Assembly: GCA_023846275.1 (NCBI GenBank)
Contig: JAIUJO010000141.1
Location: forward strand, 950,001-1,014,000
Origin: Vanilla planifolia
Taxonomy: Eukaryota > Streptophyta > Magnoliopsida > Asparagales > Orchidaceae
Reading direction: 5' to 3'
DNA: 64,000 nt
The notes beneath the pieces are model-generated. The model was not told where the DNA came from. It saw nothing but the letters and a program-made list of their open reading frames with translations, and ran no database searches. Shown here in pieces: positions 15,101-27,900 of the stretch. Every line of letters begins with the position of its first letter. The first letter of the stretch is position 1. The position numbers and the translations under genes are program-made.

Positions 15101-18100
15101 GATGGTAATAAGAGATTCATTATAACATAGGAAATTGAAATTGAAAATTTTGAAAATTTAACAAAATCATATGAGAAAGTTGAGTTCCAAGTTATTAAAT
15201 AGATCGAACGTAACATCTTTGACCATTATCATAAGAGTGAATTAAAATTACTCATAAAGTGTAGAAAAGCTTTAGAAAATAAAAAAAATAAAAAATTCAA
15301 AAACTTTTATTTCTTGTCAATCAAACGTCACTTAGAATTATCCCAAATCAATTAAGTAATTGAAGTTAAATAATAATTAATTAGTATTTTAATACTAAGT
15401 AAATATATAATAAAAAGCTAAAAATGACATAAATATAATTAACGTATTTAAACAAAATCAAAGTAATGTATATGTCTCATTTATAGAGAATATGGGTTTA
15501 ATAGTAATATAATTAAATTGAAATAAAATATTTAAAGATATGAGATTATTTTGAAATGAATGTTATATTCAACGATATCAAGGACATCGAGTGTATCATC
15601 CTCTATCATCACATCAAGTACAAATCGAAAAGATTCGTTAAGAGTACCAATCCCATTAAAATAAAAATAATTAAAAAAATATAAATGAAATAGATGGAGT
15701 TCATTAAGACGAGATGATTAATGTTTGTTTTGTCTTAATCAAACCTCATTTGGTATTACTACAAATTACCATAACAAATGAGAAAAATATTATTTTAATA
15801 TGATGTAAGTAAATATTGAAGTTGAAATGATATAAATTGAAGCAACATAATATAAACTAATCAAAGCAATATGAAGGTCACATGAGAGGAGATTAAAAAT
15901 TTACATTGCAACATAAAAATATCAAAGAAAAAAATTTTATAAAATGAGAAATATTTTGATGGAAATATTGCATCTCAACATCATAAGGAATCGTGTATAA
16001 CAATTTCATCAACTAATTAGGTATGAATGAAATTTCCTTGTAAGACTTTTCGAAATCCTAACATATTTAATATTTTAAAATTGAAAATTTAATATTTAAT
16101 TTGATAAAACTCATCAAGATGAGTCCACCAAAGTTCATTTCATCAGAATTAGCACTTGTGTAGTATTACTATGAATGATGAAGTGAGTTAAGTTGAAATA
16201 ATAATGAATCAATATTTTAATATTAAACTAAGATATACTAAAATAAAAATAGTTAAATTCAAGTACCATATTGTTACCAAATCCATTACATAAATTGATC
16301 ACATAATAAAAGAATAAATGTTTAATAACATAATCAAATCAACATTTTACGCACCAAAACACTTGATAAATTTTAGGAAAAAGTTGTATCCCAACGTATT
16401 AAGGAGATTGAATGTAAAATCTTTTATAGTAAAATGAGATATGAGTAAAAATGCCTAGTAAAGTTTGCCAAATCCCATAAAAAAGTCTTAAAATTTCAAA
16501 ATTAAATTAGACAAACACAGTGTGCCAATTCAAATGTTTTTTTAACTCAATTAGACATCATTTGAAATTATTATGAATTACAAAACTAATATACCTAAAT
16601 AATTCTAAATTATTATTTTTACATTAGGTAAATATATGTTAAAAAAATATGATAGGTTAAACCCATATAGTATAACCGAACAAAAGTGATGCAAAGGTCA
16701 CACAAGAGAAGATTCAGAGTTATATAATAATATGACCAAGTTAAAGTGAAGAAACTTTGAAAAAATATAATAAGTTTTATAAGAAAGTTACTTTCCAAGA
16801 TGGTAAAGTGATAAAGGTTAACAACCATGATCATCAAGCATGGTACGAATCAAATTTTCTAATTAGGAATCCCAAAACTCAAGAAGTATAACCTTTAAAA
16901 TCATTAAAAAATATTTAATTTGATAGAGATCTTTGAGATGAGTCCAATAACATTTATTTTTTATTAATTAGCTCTCATTTAGAATTATAGTGAATTACTA
17001 AAATAATTAAATATTAATAATAAATATTCTTTAATATTAAGTAAATATATATTAAAGATGAATTGTGTTAATAAAAGTAAAATAATTTATCCAAATTAAA
17101 GTAATGTAAAAATGTAATTAAATTTAAATATTGATAAACCATTTTTTCATGTTGATTAAGTATATATTCACATTGAAATGAGATAAATTAAAGTAAAGAA
17201 TTATAACAACATCAAAGTCTTCTAGAGGTCACACTATAAGAGATTAAGATTTTCATAGTTATATAAGGAAATATAAATTTTTTTTTTAAAAAATGAGATA
17301 AAATTTAAGGTAAAGTTACATTCCAAGATACGAAAGAGATCAATTTTAACATCTACTATTATCAAATTTTATACAAATTAAATTGTCAAATAATGCATGC
17401 AAAAACAATATAAAATAAAAATATATAAAAAAATATAGAAATGAATAGTAAATTCGATAGAGCTTGTCGAGTTTAGAAGAATGACGTTTGTTTGTATCAA
17501 TCGTAACACTTTTAGAATTTCAATAAATTACGAAATTAATTGGTCATAAATATTAGTTAACTATTATTTAAATATCAAGTAAATATATTTTAATACTTAA
17601 ATGATGTAAATTGCAGTAATATAATGAAAAATTAAAAGTGGCATAAAAACCATAGGAGAGCTAAATTAGAGTCCAGTAGTAACATAACCATATAAAAACT
17701 AATCATAAAAAATTACATAAATTTTATGGAAAAGTTACAATCCAAGATATTAAAGAGATCAAGCATAACCACCTTAAAGTGAGGCACAAATAATAAAACC
17801 TTATAAAAAGTGCCAAAACCAAAGAAATTAAAATATTGTAAAATATAAAATTAATATTTATTTGGATAAAACTCATCAAGATAGGTCAACAATGTTTGTT
17901 TCAACTTACAAAGAACTCATTTGGAGTTATTATGAATTAATAACGTAAGCTAACACAAAAACTATTTTAGTATTTACAAAAAAGAGTTAAATCTATAATA
18001 ATGTCAATTAAAAATATCGTAATATAAAAAAATCAATGACATGTAACTATAATTAGAGAGGAGAGTTATAGGTGTCTATAAATATAGCAAAATCAATGTG

Positions 18101-21100
18101 AAAATGTCAAAGAAATGAGATAATTTTTACTAAAAAAATTGCATTCGAAGTTTATAAGAAAATCCTATGTAACATTTTAGACTATCAAATCAGGTGCAAA
18201 ACAAAATATCTAATAAGGCTATCATAGTCTTCAAATAACTAAACATAAAAAAAAATATAAGTTAATATTTAATTTGATGGAGCTCATTGCGATTAGTGCA
18301 ATGATGTTTGTTTTATGTTAATAGGACCTTGTTTAAAATTACTGCAAATTACAGAAACAAATAAGAAAAAATTAATTGTTATTCTTATATTAACAAAATA
18401 TATAATAAATCTAAAGTGAGATAAATTGAAGCAATGTGATTTAACCAAATCAAAGTGATGTGTGAATAACATGAGAGTAAAATTAGGGTTTTATAGTAAT
18501 ATAATGAAAAAGAATTAAAAAGTTTCTAGAAAAGAGTCAAATTTTGAGGGAGAATGCTGAGATGCAAAGTAACATTACTAATTATCAAATCAAGTATAAA
18601 TTGAAAGGATTTATTAAGCATGCTAAGAGCCAAAAAAATAAAACATTTAATGACATAAAAATTAATATTTAATTAATAAAGATCATCCAGATGAGTCCAA
18701 TGATATTTACTTCATGTTTATTAAACTTCATTTGAAATTATTACAAATGTCTCCAATAAAAATTCATAAATAATAACAAAATAGTATGTTAGTATTAATT
18801 GAACAAACTCGAGAAGCAATGATATAAATTATTTAAGATAACATAACTAAACAAAAAAGAAGTAAAGGTCATATGAGATGTGATTTAGAGTTGTGTATTT
18901 CTATAACAAAATAAATAAAAACATTTCAATAAAATGGGATAAATTGTATAGGAAAATTGCATTGAAAGATATTAAAGAGATCGAGAAATATATCCTCAAC
19001 ATTAAAATTAGAAAATAATCAAAATGTCGCATGAATGTTTCCAAAATATTTAAAAATAAAATACTAAATAATTTAATAATAAATACTTAAAATGAATAGA
19101 GCATGACTACATGAGTTCAATAATGTTTATTTCATCTCGATCAAATCTCATTTGGAATTCTTACAAAATGCCAAAGTAAAATGCATAAATAAAAATGAAA
19201 TATTGTTTTGTTATTAATAAAAAAATATTAATACTTAAATAAGATATATTGAAGTAGTAAAATATAACTAAATTGAGGCAATGTAAGGGTCGTACAAGAG
19301 GAGATTTGGAGTTCCTCTGTAATATAACCAAATAAAAAACAATGTGGTTGAAAACATGAGATATGTTTTTCTTCGAAGTAGCATTCAAATGTAAAACTTA
19401 ATAAATTAAAATTAACTATTTATGTAAAAATGATAAATTTGAATAAACTATTACATTGATGATAAGAAAAGAATATATATAATAGCTAAATTGAAATAAA
19501 TTTGACCAATATATTATAACCAAGTGAATGTGATGTATGGGTCAAAACATAGTAAGTTTAGAGTAAGAAAATATTATAACTCAATTAATACCAAATTGTG
19601 AAGAAATGAGATAAATTATATTAGGAAGTGTCATTCAAAAATATTGTTGTGGCAATGTGTGACATCCTTAATCATCAAATAAAGTGCATTGAAAATTTCT
19701 CATAAAGTATGCAAAAACTATAAAAATAAATATTTAAAAACATAAAAATGAACATTTAATTAAAAATGGCTTGTTTAGGGAAGTCTAATGAAATTTTTTT
19801 CATCTTAAGTAGACCTCCTTAGGAATTATTATTAATCGCAAAACTAAATAATAAAAAGCTAAATTATTATTTAAATTAAAAATTAAATTAAAGTTAAAAA
19901 GATATAATTGTAAACAATATAATATGAATAAATCAAAGTGATTAAAAGGAGGCATGAGAAGAGAATTATAGTTTAATAGTCATATAATTAAATCTAAATG
20001 GAAAACTTGAAGATATCAGGTACATTAGTTGCAAAAGTTGCATTTTAAGATACTATAGAGATTAATAGTTATGTCTTTTATCTTCAGTTATGATATAAAT
20101 AAAAATACCTCTTAAAGCATGACAAAATCTTAAAGTTAAAATGTTTAATAGAAGAAATAATATATTTAATCAGACAAAGCATTTTGACACGTGTTCAACG
20201 ATGTCTACCTGGTGTCGATCAAACCTTGTTTAGAATTACTATGAACTATCAATGTTGGTATGAAGAAATAAAAGTAAATTATTATCTTAATAAAAATTAA
20301 GAAATATAAAATATAAAATGACTTAAATTGAAACAATGAAAAATTATAAAATTGAAGTAACATAAAGTCACATGATTGAAGAATTACTATTTCATAGTAG
20401 TATAACCAAATCTAAAACATTTGAAGAAATTAACTAAATTGTACAAAAATTTTACATTCCAAGATACTAAAAAGATCAAGTCGAATATCCTCAATCATAA
20501 AATAATTTATGTATCAAAATTACTCTTAAAGCTTGCCAAGTTTGTAAATATTTAAAAATTAGTAAATTAATTCTCAACATCAATCTAATGACATTTGTTT
20601 TTCTCGATTGATTCAAATTTTTAATTATTAAGAATTTAAATTTTAAATGAGGGAAAATAAAAATAAATTATTATTTTAATTTCAAGTCAACATATATCAA
20701 AGTTGATATAAGAAAAATTGAAGAAATATAATATATCCAAATCAAAGTAATACAAAAGTCACAAAAGATAATACTTAGAGTTACATAGTAATACAACCAT
20801 TTCAAAGTAAATAATTATATGAAATGATATAAGTTTTATAGGAAAGTATCATTTTAATATACTATGATGATTGAGTGAAACATCATCCACCATCAAATCA
20901 AGTCTGAATCTAATTGCCTTATAAAACATATGGAAATAATGGAAAATAAAATATTTAATGTTATAGATATAGAGACAAAATTAGATAACGATCATCAAGT
21001 TGAGTGTAATGGCACTTCTTTGGTCTCAATTAGTGCTTGCTTAGTATTACTATGAATTAGAAAAACCAAATGAAGAAATTATAATAAATTATAATTTTAA

Positions 21101-24100
21101 AATTAATTAAAAAAATCTTAAAGATCAAATTAGATAAATTAAAGGAATATAATATGATCAAAATAAAGTAATTTAGAGGTTATAGTAACATAGTTTGAGA
21201 TTTACATAGTAGTATAATTAAATCAATGCAAAACTTTTGAAGAAATAAGACAAAGTTTTTGAGAAAGTTGCATTCTAAGACCTTAAAAAGATTGACCATA
21301 ACATCTTTTATCATCGAATTAGTTATGAATCAAAATATTCATATAGCATGTATAAACCCTTGAAAATAAAATATTTAAAAATTTCAAATAAATATATGAT
21401 TAGATAGAGTTAGTTTGGATGAGTTCAACAATTGTTGTTTCATCTCTATGTGACTTACTTTTTAATTAATACAAATTACAATAGTAAATTATATTAAATT
21501 TGAAATGAGATAAATTTAAGTAATTTAATATAGCTAAAATAAAGTAATGTAATGCTCATAATAGTTGAGATTTAGAGTTACATAGTAGAATTAATAAATC
21601 AAAATAAAATATTTAAATAAATGAGATAAATTGTTTCTTAAAGTTACATTGTTAAACATAAAGGAGATCAAGTGTGACATATTCAATCATAAAGTTAGGC
21701 ATTAATAAAAAAGATCTAATAAATCATGTCAAAAACAATTGAAATAAAATATTTTGAAATATAATATTTAATATTTAGTCTAATATAATTCATCGAGATG
21801 AGTCTGACAATATTTGTATCATCTCTAATTGACCTAATTTCGAATTACTATGAATTAACTAAATAAGTATTTATGAATTAAAACACATTAATATTTTAAT
21901 ATTCAATAAATATATAATAAATTTGTAATAACATAAATTGAAGAAAAGTATTGTCATATAATAGAACAATTACATTTTAAAAGTAATATATTGAATTAAA
22001 GTTAAAATATTTGAAAAAGAAGATAACTTGTATAGGAATGTTGTAACCAAGACAGAAAGGAGCTCGAGTGTAACACCCTGGTCATAAAATTAGCTATGAG
22101 TAAAATGTCTCAAAAGGTGTAAAAAACAATTATAATATAAAATTTTTAGTAAAACAAATGAGAATATTTAATTTGTTATAAATCATTAAGATGTGTCAAA
22201 TTATGTTTCTTTTATCTTGTTCAAATCTTGTTTAGAATTACTACCTATTACCAAACTAAACGCACATAGATAATAATAATAATTATTTTAATATTATGTA
22301 AATATTTTTAAAATTAAAAATGACAAAACTTTAATTTATACAATAAAACCAAATTAAAGAGATGCAAAAGGTCACATAGGAAAAGGCTTAGTGTTGCATA
22401 CTACTATAACTAAATCAAAGCTAAGAATTTGGAGAAATGAGATTAACTGTATGGAAAGGTTTAATTCCTAATTAATGTTTCAAAGTGTCCTATAAATCGT
22501 GGAAAACATATAAAAAAGAAATTTTTTGTAATATTGAAATTAATGTTTTGTTGGATAGAACTCTTGAGATAAGTCTGAACATGTTTGTTTCATCCCAACC
22601 GAATCTTGTTTATGATTATCATGAATTACTAACATAAATTAAAATAAATAATAAAATTTAATATTTTAATATTAAGTAAATATATATTAAACCTAAAATG
22701 GGATAAATTGAAATAATATTATATAACAAAATTAAAGTGTTGGAAAAGTAACAGGCGAGATTATTTACAATTAGATAGTAATTTAACCAAATCAAATGAA
22801 AAACTTTGAATAAAGTAGTTTAATTGAATAGGAAAGTTACATTCCAAGATACTAAGGAGAATAAGTATATCCTACTCGATTATCAAATTAAACAAGAATA
22901 AAAATACCTTATAAAGCATGCGAAAACTTTTAAAAATAAAATATTTAAAAATATCTAAAATAAATATTTGATTCAACTCGTGGAGAAGAGTCCAACAACA
23001 TTTAGTTTGCCATAATTGGACTTTATTTGAAATTATTGTGACTCAACAAAGTAAAAAAACATAAATAATAATAAATTGTTCCTTTCTTTTTCATCAAATC
23101 TTGTTTGGAATTTCCATGAATTACCAAAGTAATTAACTTATGTTGAAAATAAACTATTATTTTTAATACTATAAATATATATTATAATTGAAATGAGTTA
23201 AATTATAGAAAAATACTATAAAATTAAAAAAAGTAAAGGTCTTAAGAGAAAAGAATTAGTGTATCATAATAAAATAAAAAAATGAAAGAAAATAATTAAA
23301 AACATGAGATAAATTCCATGAGACAGTTAAATTTCAAGGTTTTATAGAGATCATGATGTCCTCCATTATCAACAATGGATAGACTGCAATGTTAGATAAT
23401 AGGTGTCAAAATCCTAGAACATTAAACTATCTCAAATATAAAACTGAATATTTAATTTTGATAGATCTCCATAAAATCTTCAAATAACCAAAATAAATAA
23501 TCATAAAAAATAACGAACTATTGTTTTATTACTTAAAAAACTATATTAAAGTTGAAATGAGATAAATTGAAACAATTTAATGTATCAAAATCAATGTAAT
23601 GTGAATGTTAAAAAAATGATACTGAGAGCTACATAGTAAGGAGATCAAGTGTAACATTTTTTAGAAATGAGATGATGTCTCAAAAAAGTTGTATTCCAAG
23701 ATACTGAAAAGATCAAGTGTAGCACATTTTACCATTAAATTATGTACAAATTGAATACCTCATAAATTATGGAAAACTTTAGGAAAAAAGCTAAGAATAT
23801 TAAAATGAATATTTAATTAGATAGATCTCACTAATATGAGTGAAATGATGCTAGTTTCATCTCAATCATACCTCATTAGAAAGTAATGCAAATTAAAAAA
23901 TTAAATAGCCTTAAATAATAAAATATTATTATTTTAGTATTAAGTAAATATACAATGAAGTTGAAATGAGATAAACTAAATCAATGTATCGTAACAAAAC
24001 TAAGTTAACATAAAGGCCACATAAGATAAGAATTTGAGTTTAATTTTAATATTTTAAAATGAAAGTGAAAAACATGATTATCTCAATTAAATTGTAAAAG

Positions 24101-24739
24101 AAAGTTGCATTCAAAGTTATATGGAGATCAAGTGCGGCATTTCCAATCATCATATCAATTATAAATGGAAATGTCTCATTAATCATGCCAAACCTTTAAA
24201 AATTAAATTTTTTTAAAAATATAATATTTAATATTTAGTTCGATAGAGCCCATAAGGATAAGTTCATCAAATCTTATCTCATCTCCTTTGAACAAACTTA
24301 TGAATTACTATGAAGGAATAAAATAAGTAACCATAAATAGTAGCAAATTATTGTTTTAATCTGATGTGAACAAATATTAAAGTTAAACAAAACAAATTTT
24401 ATCAATATAATATGACTAAATCAATGCAAAATGAATATCACACAAGTGGACATTTAGAGTGATAGTAATATAACCACACCAAAGACAAAAAATATAAAAA
24501 TGAGATAACTTATATGAAACGGATGCATTTAACCATTCTAAAGAGATAATATGACATAGTTGATCATCAAATTATGTACAAATAAAAATATCTAATAAAA
24601 CATATCAATATCACATAAAAAATATTTTAAAAAAAAATTAAATTTTAAATAATTTATTTCCTTATTTGTTAAATTATATATTGTGATTAATAAGGATAAG
24701 AAATAAATATCAATTAATGATAAAGAGCAGATTAATATT
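9161..24739 (+). repeat. Satellite array, block 2, with truncated and partly duplicated units
   Basis: The array continues in the same orientation. Cores lie near 9395, 9803, 10226, 10639, 11056, 11476, 11895, 12319, 12660, 13001, 13392, 13798, 14218, 14910, 15708, 16118, 16521, 16937, 17470, 17880, 18291, 18690, 19110, 19776, 20187, 20575, 21000, 21418, 21797, 22190, 22568, 22985, 23834 and 24257. Gaps in that list are damaged units. At about 9160 the sequence jumps from unit ~412 to unit ~190. Near 12,360 and 12,840 short internal stretches are missing. Near 14,530, 15,295, 17,135 and 19,400 the core itself is degraded or deleted. At 22,996-23,160 about 85 bp (unit ~15-95) is present twice in a row. 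The last ~120 bases before the purine tract do not align well to the unit. Confidence 0.88.
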
Positions 24740-24923
24740 AAAAGAAGGAAAAGAAGAAGAAAAAGTACTAGAAGAATAAGTAGAAGTAGAAAAAGATGAA
24801 AAAGAAGAAGAAGAAGATGATGATGATGAAGTAGAAGCAGAAGAAGAAGAAGAAGAAGAAGACAAAGAAGGCGATGAATAAGAAGAGGAAGACAAGAAGA
24901 GAAAGAAGAAGAAGAAGAAGAGA
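24740..24923 (+). repeat. Purine-strand (GAA)n/(GAT)n microsatellite tract
   Basis: About 184 bp almost entirely of A and G on the plus strand, built of GAA, GAT and AAG triplets with few interruptions. It includes a run of GAT repeats near 24,817-24,829 and pure GAA runs near 24,839-24,861 and 24,905-24,920. It sits inside a satellite unit, replacing the end of the A-rich tail, and its right edge runs directly into the core GATGAGTC of the next unit at 24,922. Mirror-symmetric purine tracts like this can form intramolecular triplexes (H-DNA). The serine-rich and phenylalanine-rich open frames on the opposite strand are products of the triplet repeat, not genes. Confidence 0.93.
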
Positions 24924-27900
24924 TGAGTCAAACGACATGCATTTCGTCATGATAAAACCTTATTTAGAATTATTATGAATTATTAAATAAAATAAACAAA
25001 ATCATAATAATTTTTAAAATATTAATTTAAAATATATATAAAAAGAAATAACATAAATTTAAGAAATATAGTATTACAAAATCAAAATAGTCTAAAGGAC
25101 ACATGAGAGGAGAATAAGTGTTCTATAATAATGTTACTAATTCAAAGTGAAAAATTTTAAAAAATCAAATAAATTGTATAAAAAAGTTGTATTTTAGGTT
25201 ACTAAAAAGATCGAGTGTAACATTTTAGATATCAAATTAGGTATGAATCCAAATATCTGATAAATCATTATAAAAACTTACAATAATTTTTTTAAAAATA
25301 ATAAAATTAATATTTAAATTGGTAAAGCCCCTTTAAATAGATTTAAGGCCCTTCATTTTGTCTCAATTAGAGATTTTTTGGAATTACTATAAGTTCTTAA
25401 ATAAATAATAATAAATTATTTTTTTAATACTAGATAAATAAGTATTAAAAATAAAATAAAATTTATTCAAGTAATGTATTATAATAATGTCAAATTTATG
25501 TAAAAATCACGTAGAAGGAGATTTAGAGTTACATATTAATATAACTAAATCAAAGTAAAACATTTGAAAAATAATATAAATTATGCTAAATAGTTTCATT
25601 CTAAGATACTAAGATGATCGGGAGTAATATCCTCGATTTTTAAATATTGTTTATATTAAAATGTCTTGAAAAGCATGTAAAAACTCTGAAAAGAAAAATA
25701 TATCAAAGCCTAAAAAATGAATATCTAATTAGGTAGCACGCTTTGAGATAAGTCCAACGAAACTTATCTTATTTCCATTTGTCCTACTTCAAACTTATGA
25801 TAAATTACTAAAATAATTAAACATAAATAATAATAAATTATTATTTTAATATCATGCCAATCTATATAAAGTTGAAATAAATTAATAGATGTAATGAAAT
25901 ATAGAAAAATTAAGGTGATTGAAAGGTTAGATGAGTTGAGATTCAAATCTACATAGTAATATGACAATCAAAGAAACAAATTTTAAGAAATGAGATAAAT
26001 TGATAGAAAAGTTGAATTCCAAGATACTATAGAGAATGAATGCAACTTCCTTGTTTACCAAATTAGGTAAAAATAAAAATACCTCATAAAACTTACCAAA
26101 ACCTTAAAAGATAAAAAGTTTAAAGATATAAAAATGAGTATTTAATTCAATACAACTAGTCAAGACGAGTCTAGTGATATTTGTTTCATCTATGATGAAG
26201 CTCATTTAGAATAACAACAAATTATGCAATTATATAAACATAAATAATAAGAAATTTCTTTGTTAATGTTTAGTAAATAATATTAAAGATAAAATGAGAG
26301 TAACAAAAGTAAGGTAATATAAACAAATCAATCAAACTAATGGCTCACATTGAAGAGGAAAAGTTTCAATGTAATATAACTAAATTAAAGAGAAACATCT
26401 TTTACAACTGAGATAAATTTTATAAAAAAATTACATTCCAAGAGCTCACGAACTTCAAGTGTAACATCCTAAATCATTAAATAGGTTAGAATTGAAAAGT
26501 TTATCAAAAAATTAAAAAAATCTAAAAAGTAAGACACCTAGAAATAAAAAAGAATATTTAATTTGATAAAGCTCATCGAGAAGAGACAAAAGATGTTTGT
26601 TTTTTCTCAATCAGACTTCAACTAAGGATAGAAACAATTAACAATATAATTAAACATGACAATTTAAAAATAATTACATTAATATTAAGTAAATATATAT
26701 TGAAGTTGAGGTGATAAAAATTTATGCAATGTAATATAAGCATATCAAAATGATGTGATGGTAACATGAGATGAGAATTAGAGTTACATAATAATATAAA
26801 TAAATCAATCAAATAAGTTAAAGAAATAAGATAAGTTATTTAAGAAAGTTGTGTTCCAAAATCTAAGGAAATCGAGTGTAACATCCTTTATAATCAAATT
26901 AGGTTCGATCAAAATATCTCATATGACATTTTAAAACTTTAGAAAAAAGATATGTAAAAAAATAAAAAGAAATATTTAATTGGATATGGTTCTTTTAGAA
27001 TAATACAATGACATTTATTATCTCAATCAGCCGCATTTGTTGTTTAGGGAGTTAGTGTGAATTATTGAGGTAATTAAACATTTATAATGATTATTAAGTT
27101 TATATTAAAATTTAAATTTCATAAATTGTAGCAATGTAATATAATCAATTTAATGTGATATGAAGGCAACATGAGAGGTGATTTTAAAGTTTGAATTTGG
27201 TAAATTTAAGTTATCCAATATTATCAGAATCAAGTGATATGACAGTCACATGATAAGAGATTTAGAGTTATATGATAATATATCCAATTGAAAGCAAAAA
27301 CTTTAAAAAAATCAGCTTATGTAAACTAAAAAGTTACATTCTAAGATACTAATGAGATTAAATGTAACATCATCAACAATCAAATTAGGTATGACTCAAA
27401 ATTTCTCATAAAGTATGCCAAAAACATAAAAAATAAAAATATTTTAAGCTTATAAGAATGAACGAATATTTAGATAGAATTTGTTATGATTAGTTTAATG
27501 ATGTTTGTTCTATATCAAATAGACCTCATTTAGAATTTTGAGAATTACAAAAATAATTAATAAATAAATAATAATAACAAATTACTATTTTAATGATAAA
27601 AATATATTTTAAAGTAACAAGTAGTTAAATTGAAGCATTATTTTGCAAACAAATCAAAAAAATATAATGTAAAGAAATATTATAATTAAAAGGAAATAAA
27701 CTATTGTAATATGTTATGACTAAATCAAAGTAATATAAAAGTCACATAAGAGAAGATTTGGAGTGACATGGTAAAATAACCAAATCAAATGAAACATTCA
27801 AGAAATGAGATAAATTATATAATAGGGATACATTGAAAAAATCTAAATAGGTGAATTGAAACATATCAACCATCAAATTTGGTACATATCGAAATATCAT

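Noticed and set aside
24710-24950. Poly-serine and poly-phenylalanine open frames on the minus strand
   Set aside because: They are translations of the GAA/GAT microsatellite in different frames. There is no start context, domain or extension beyond the tract.
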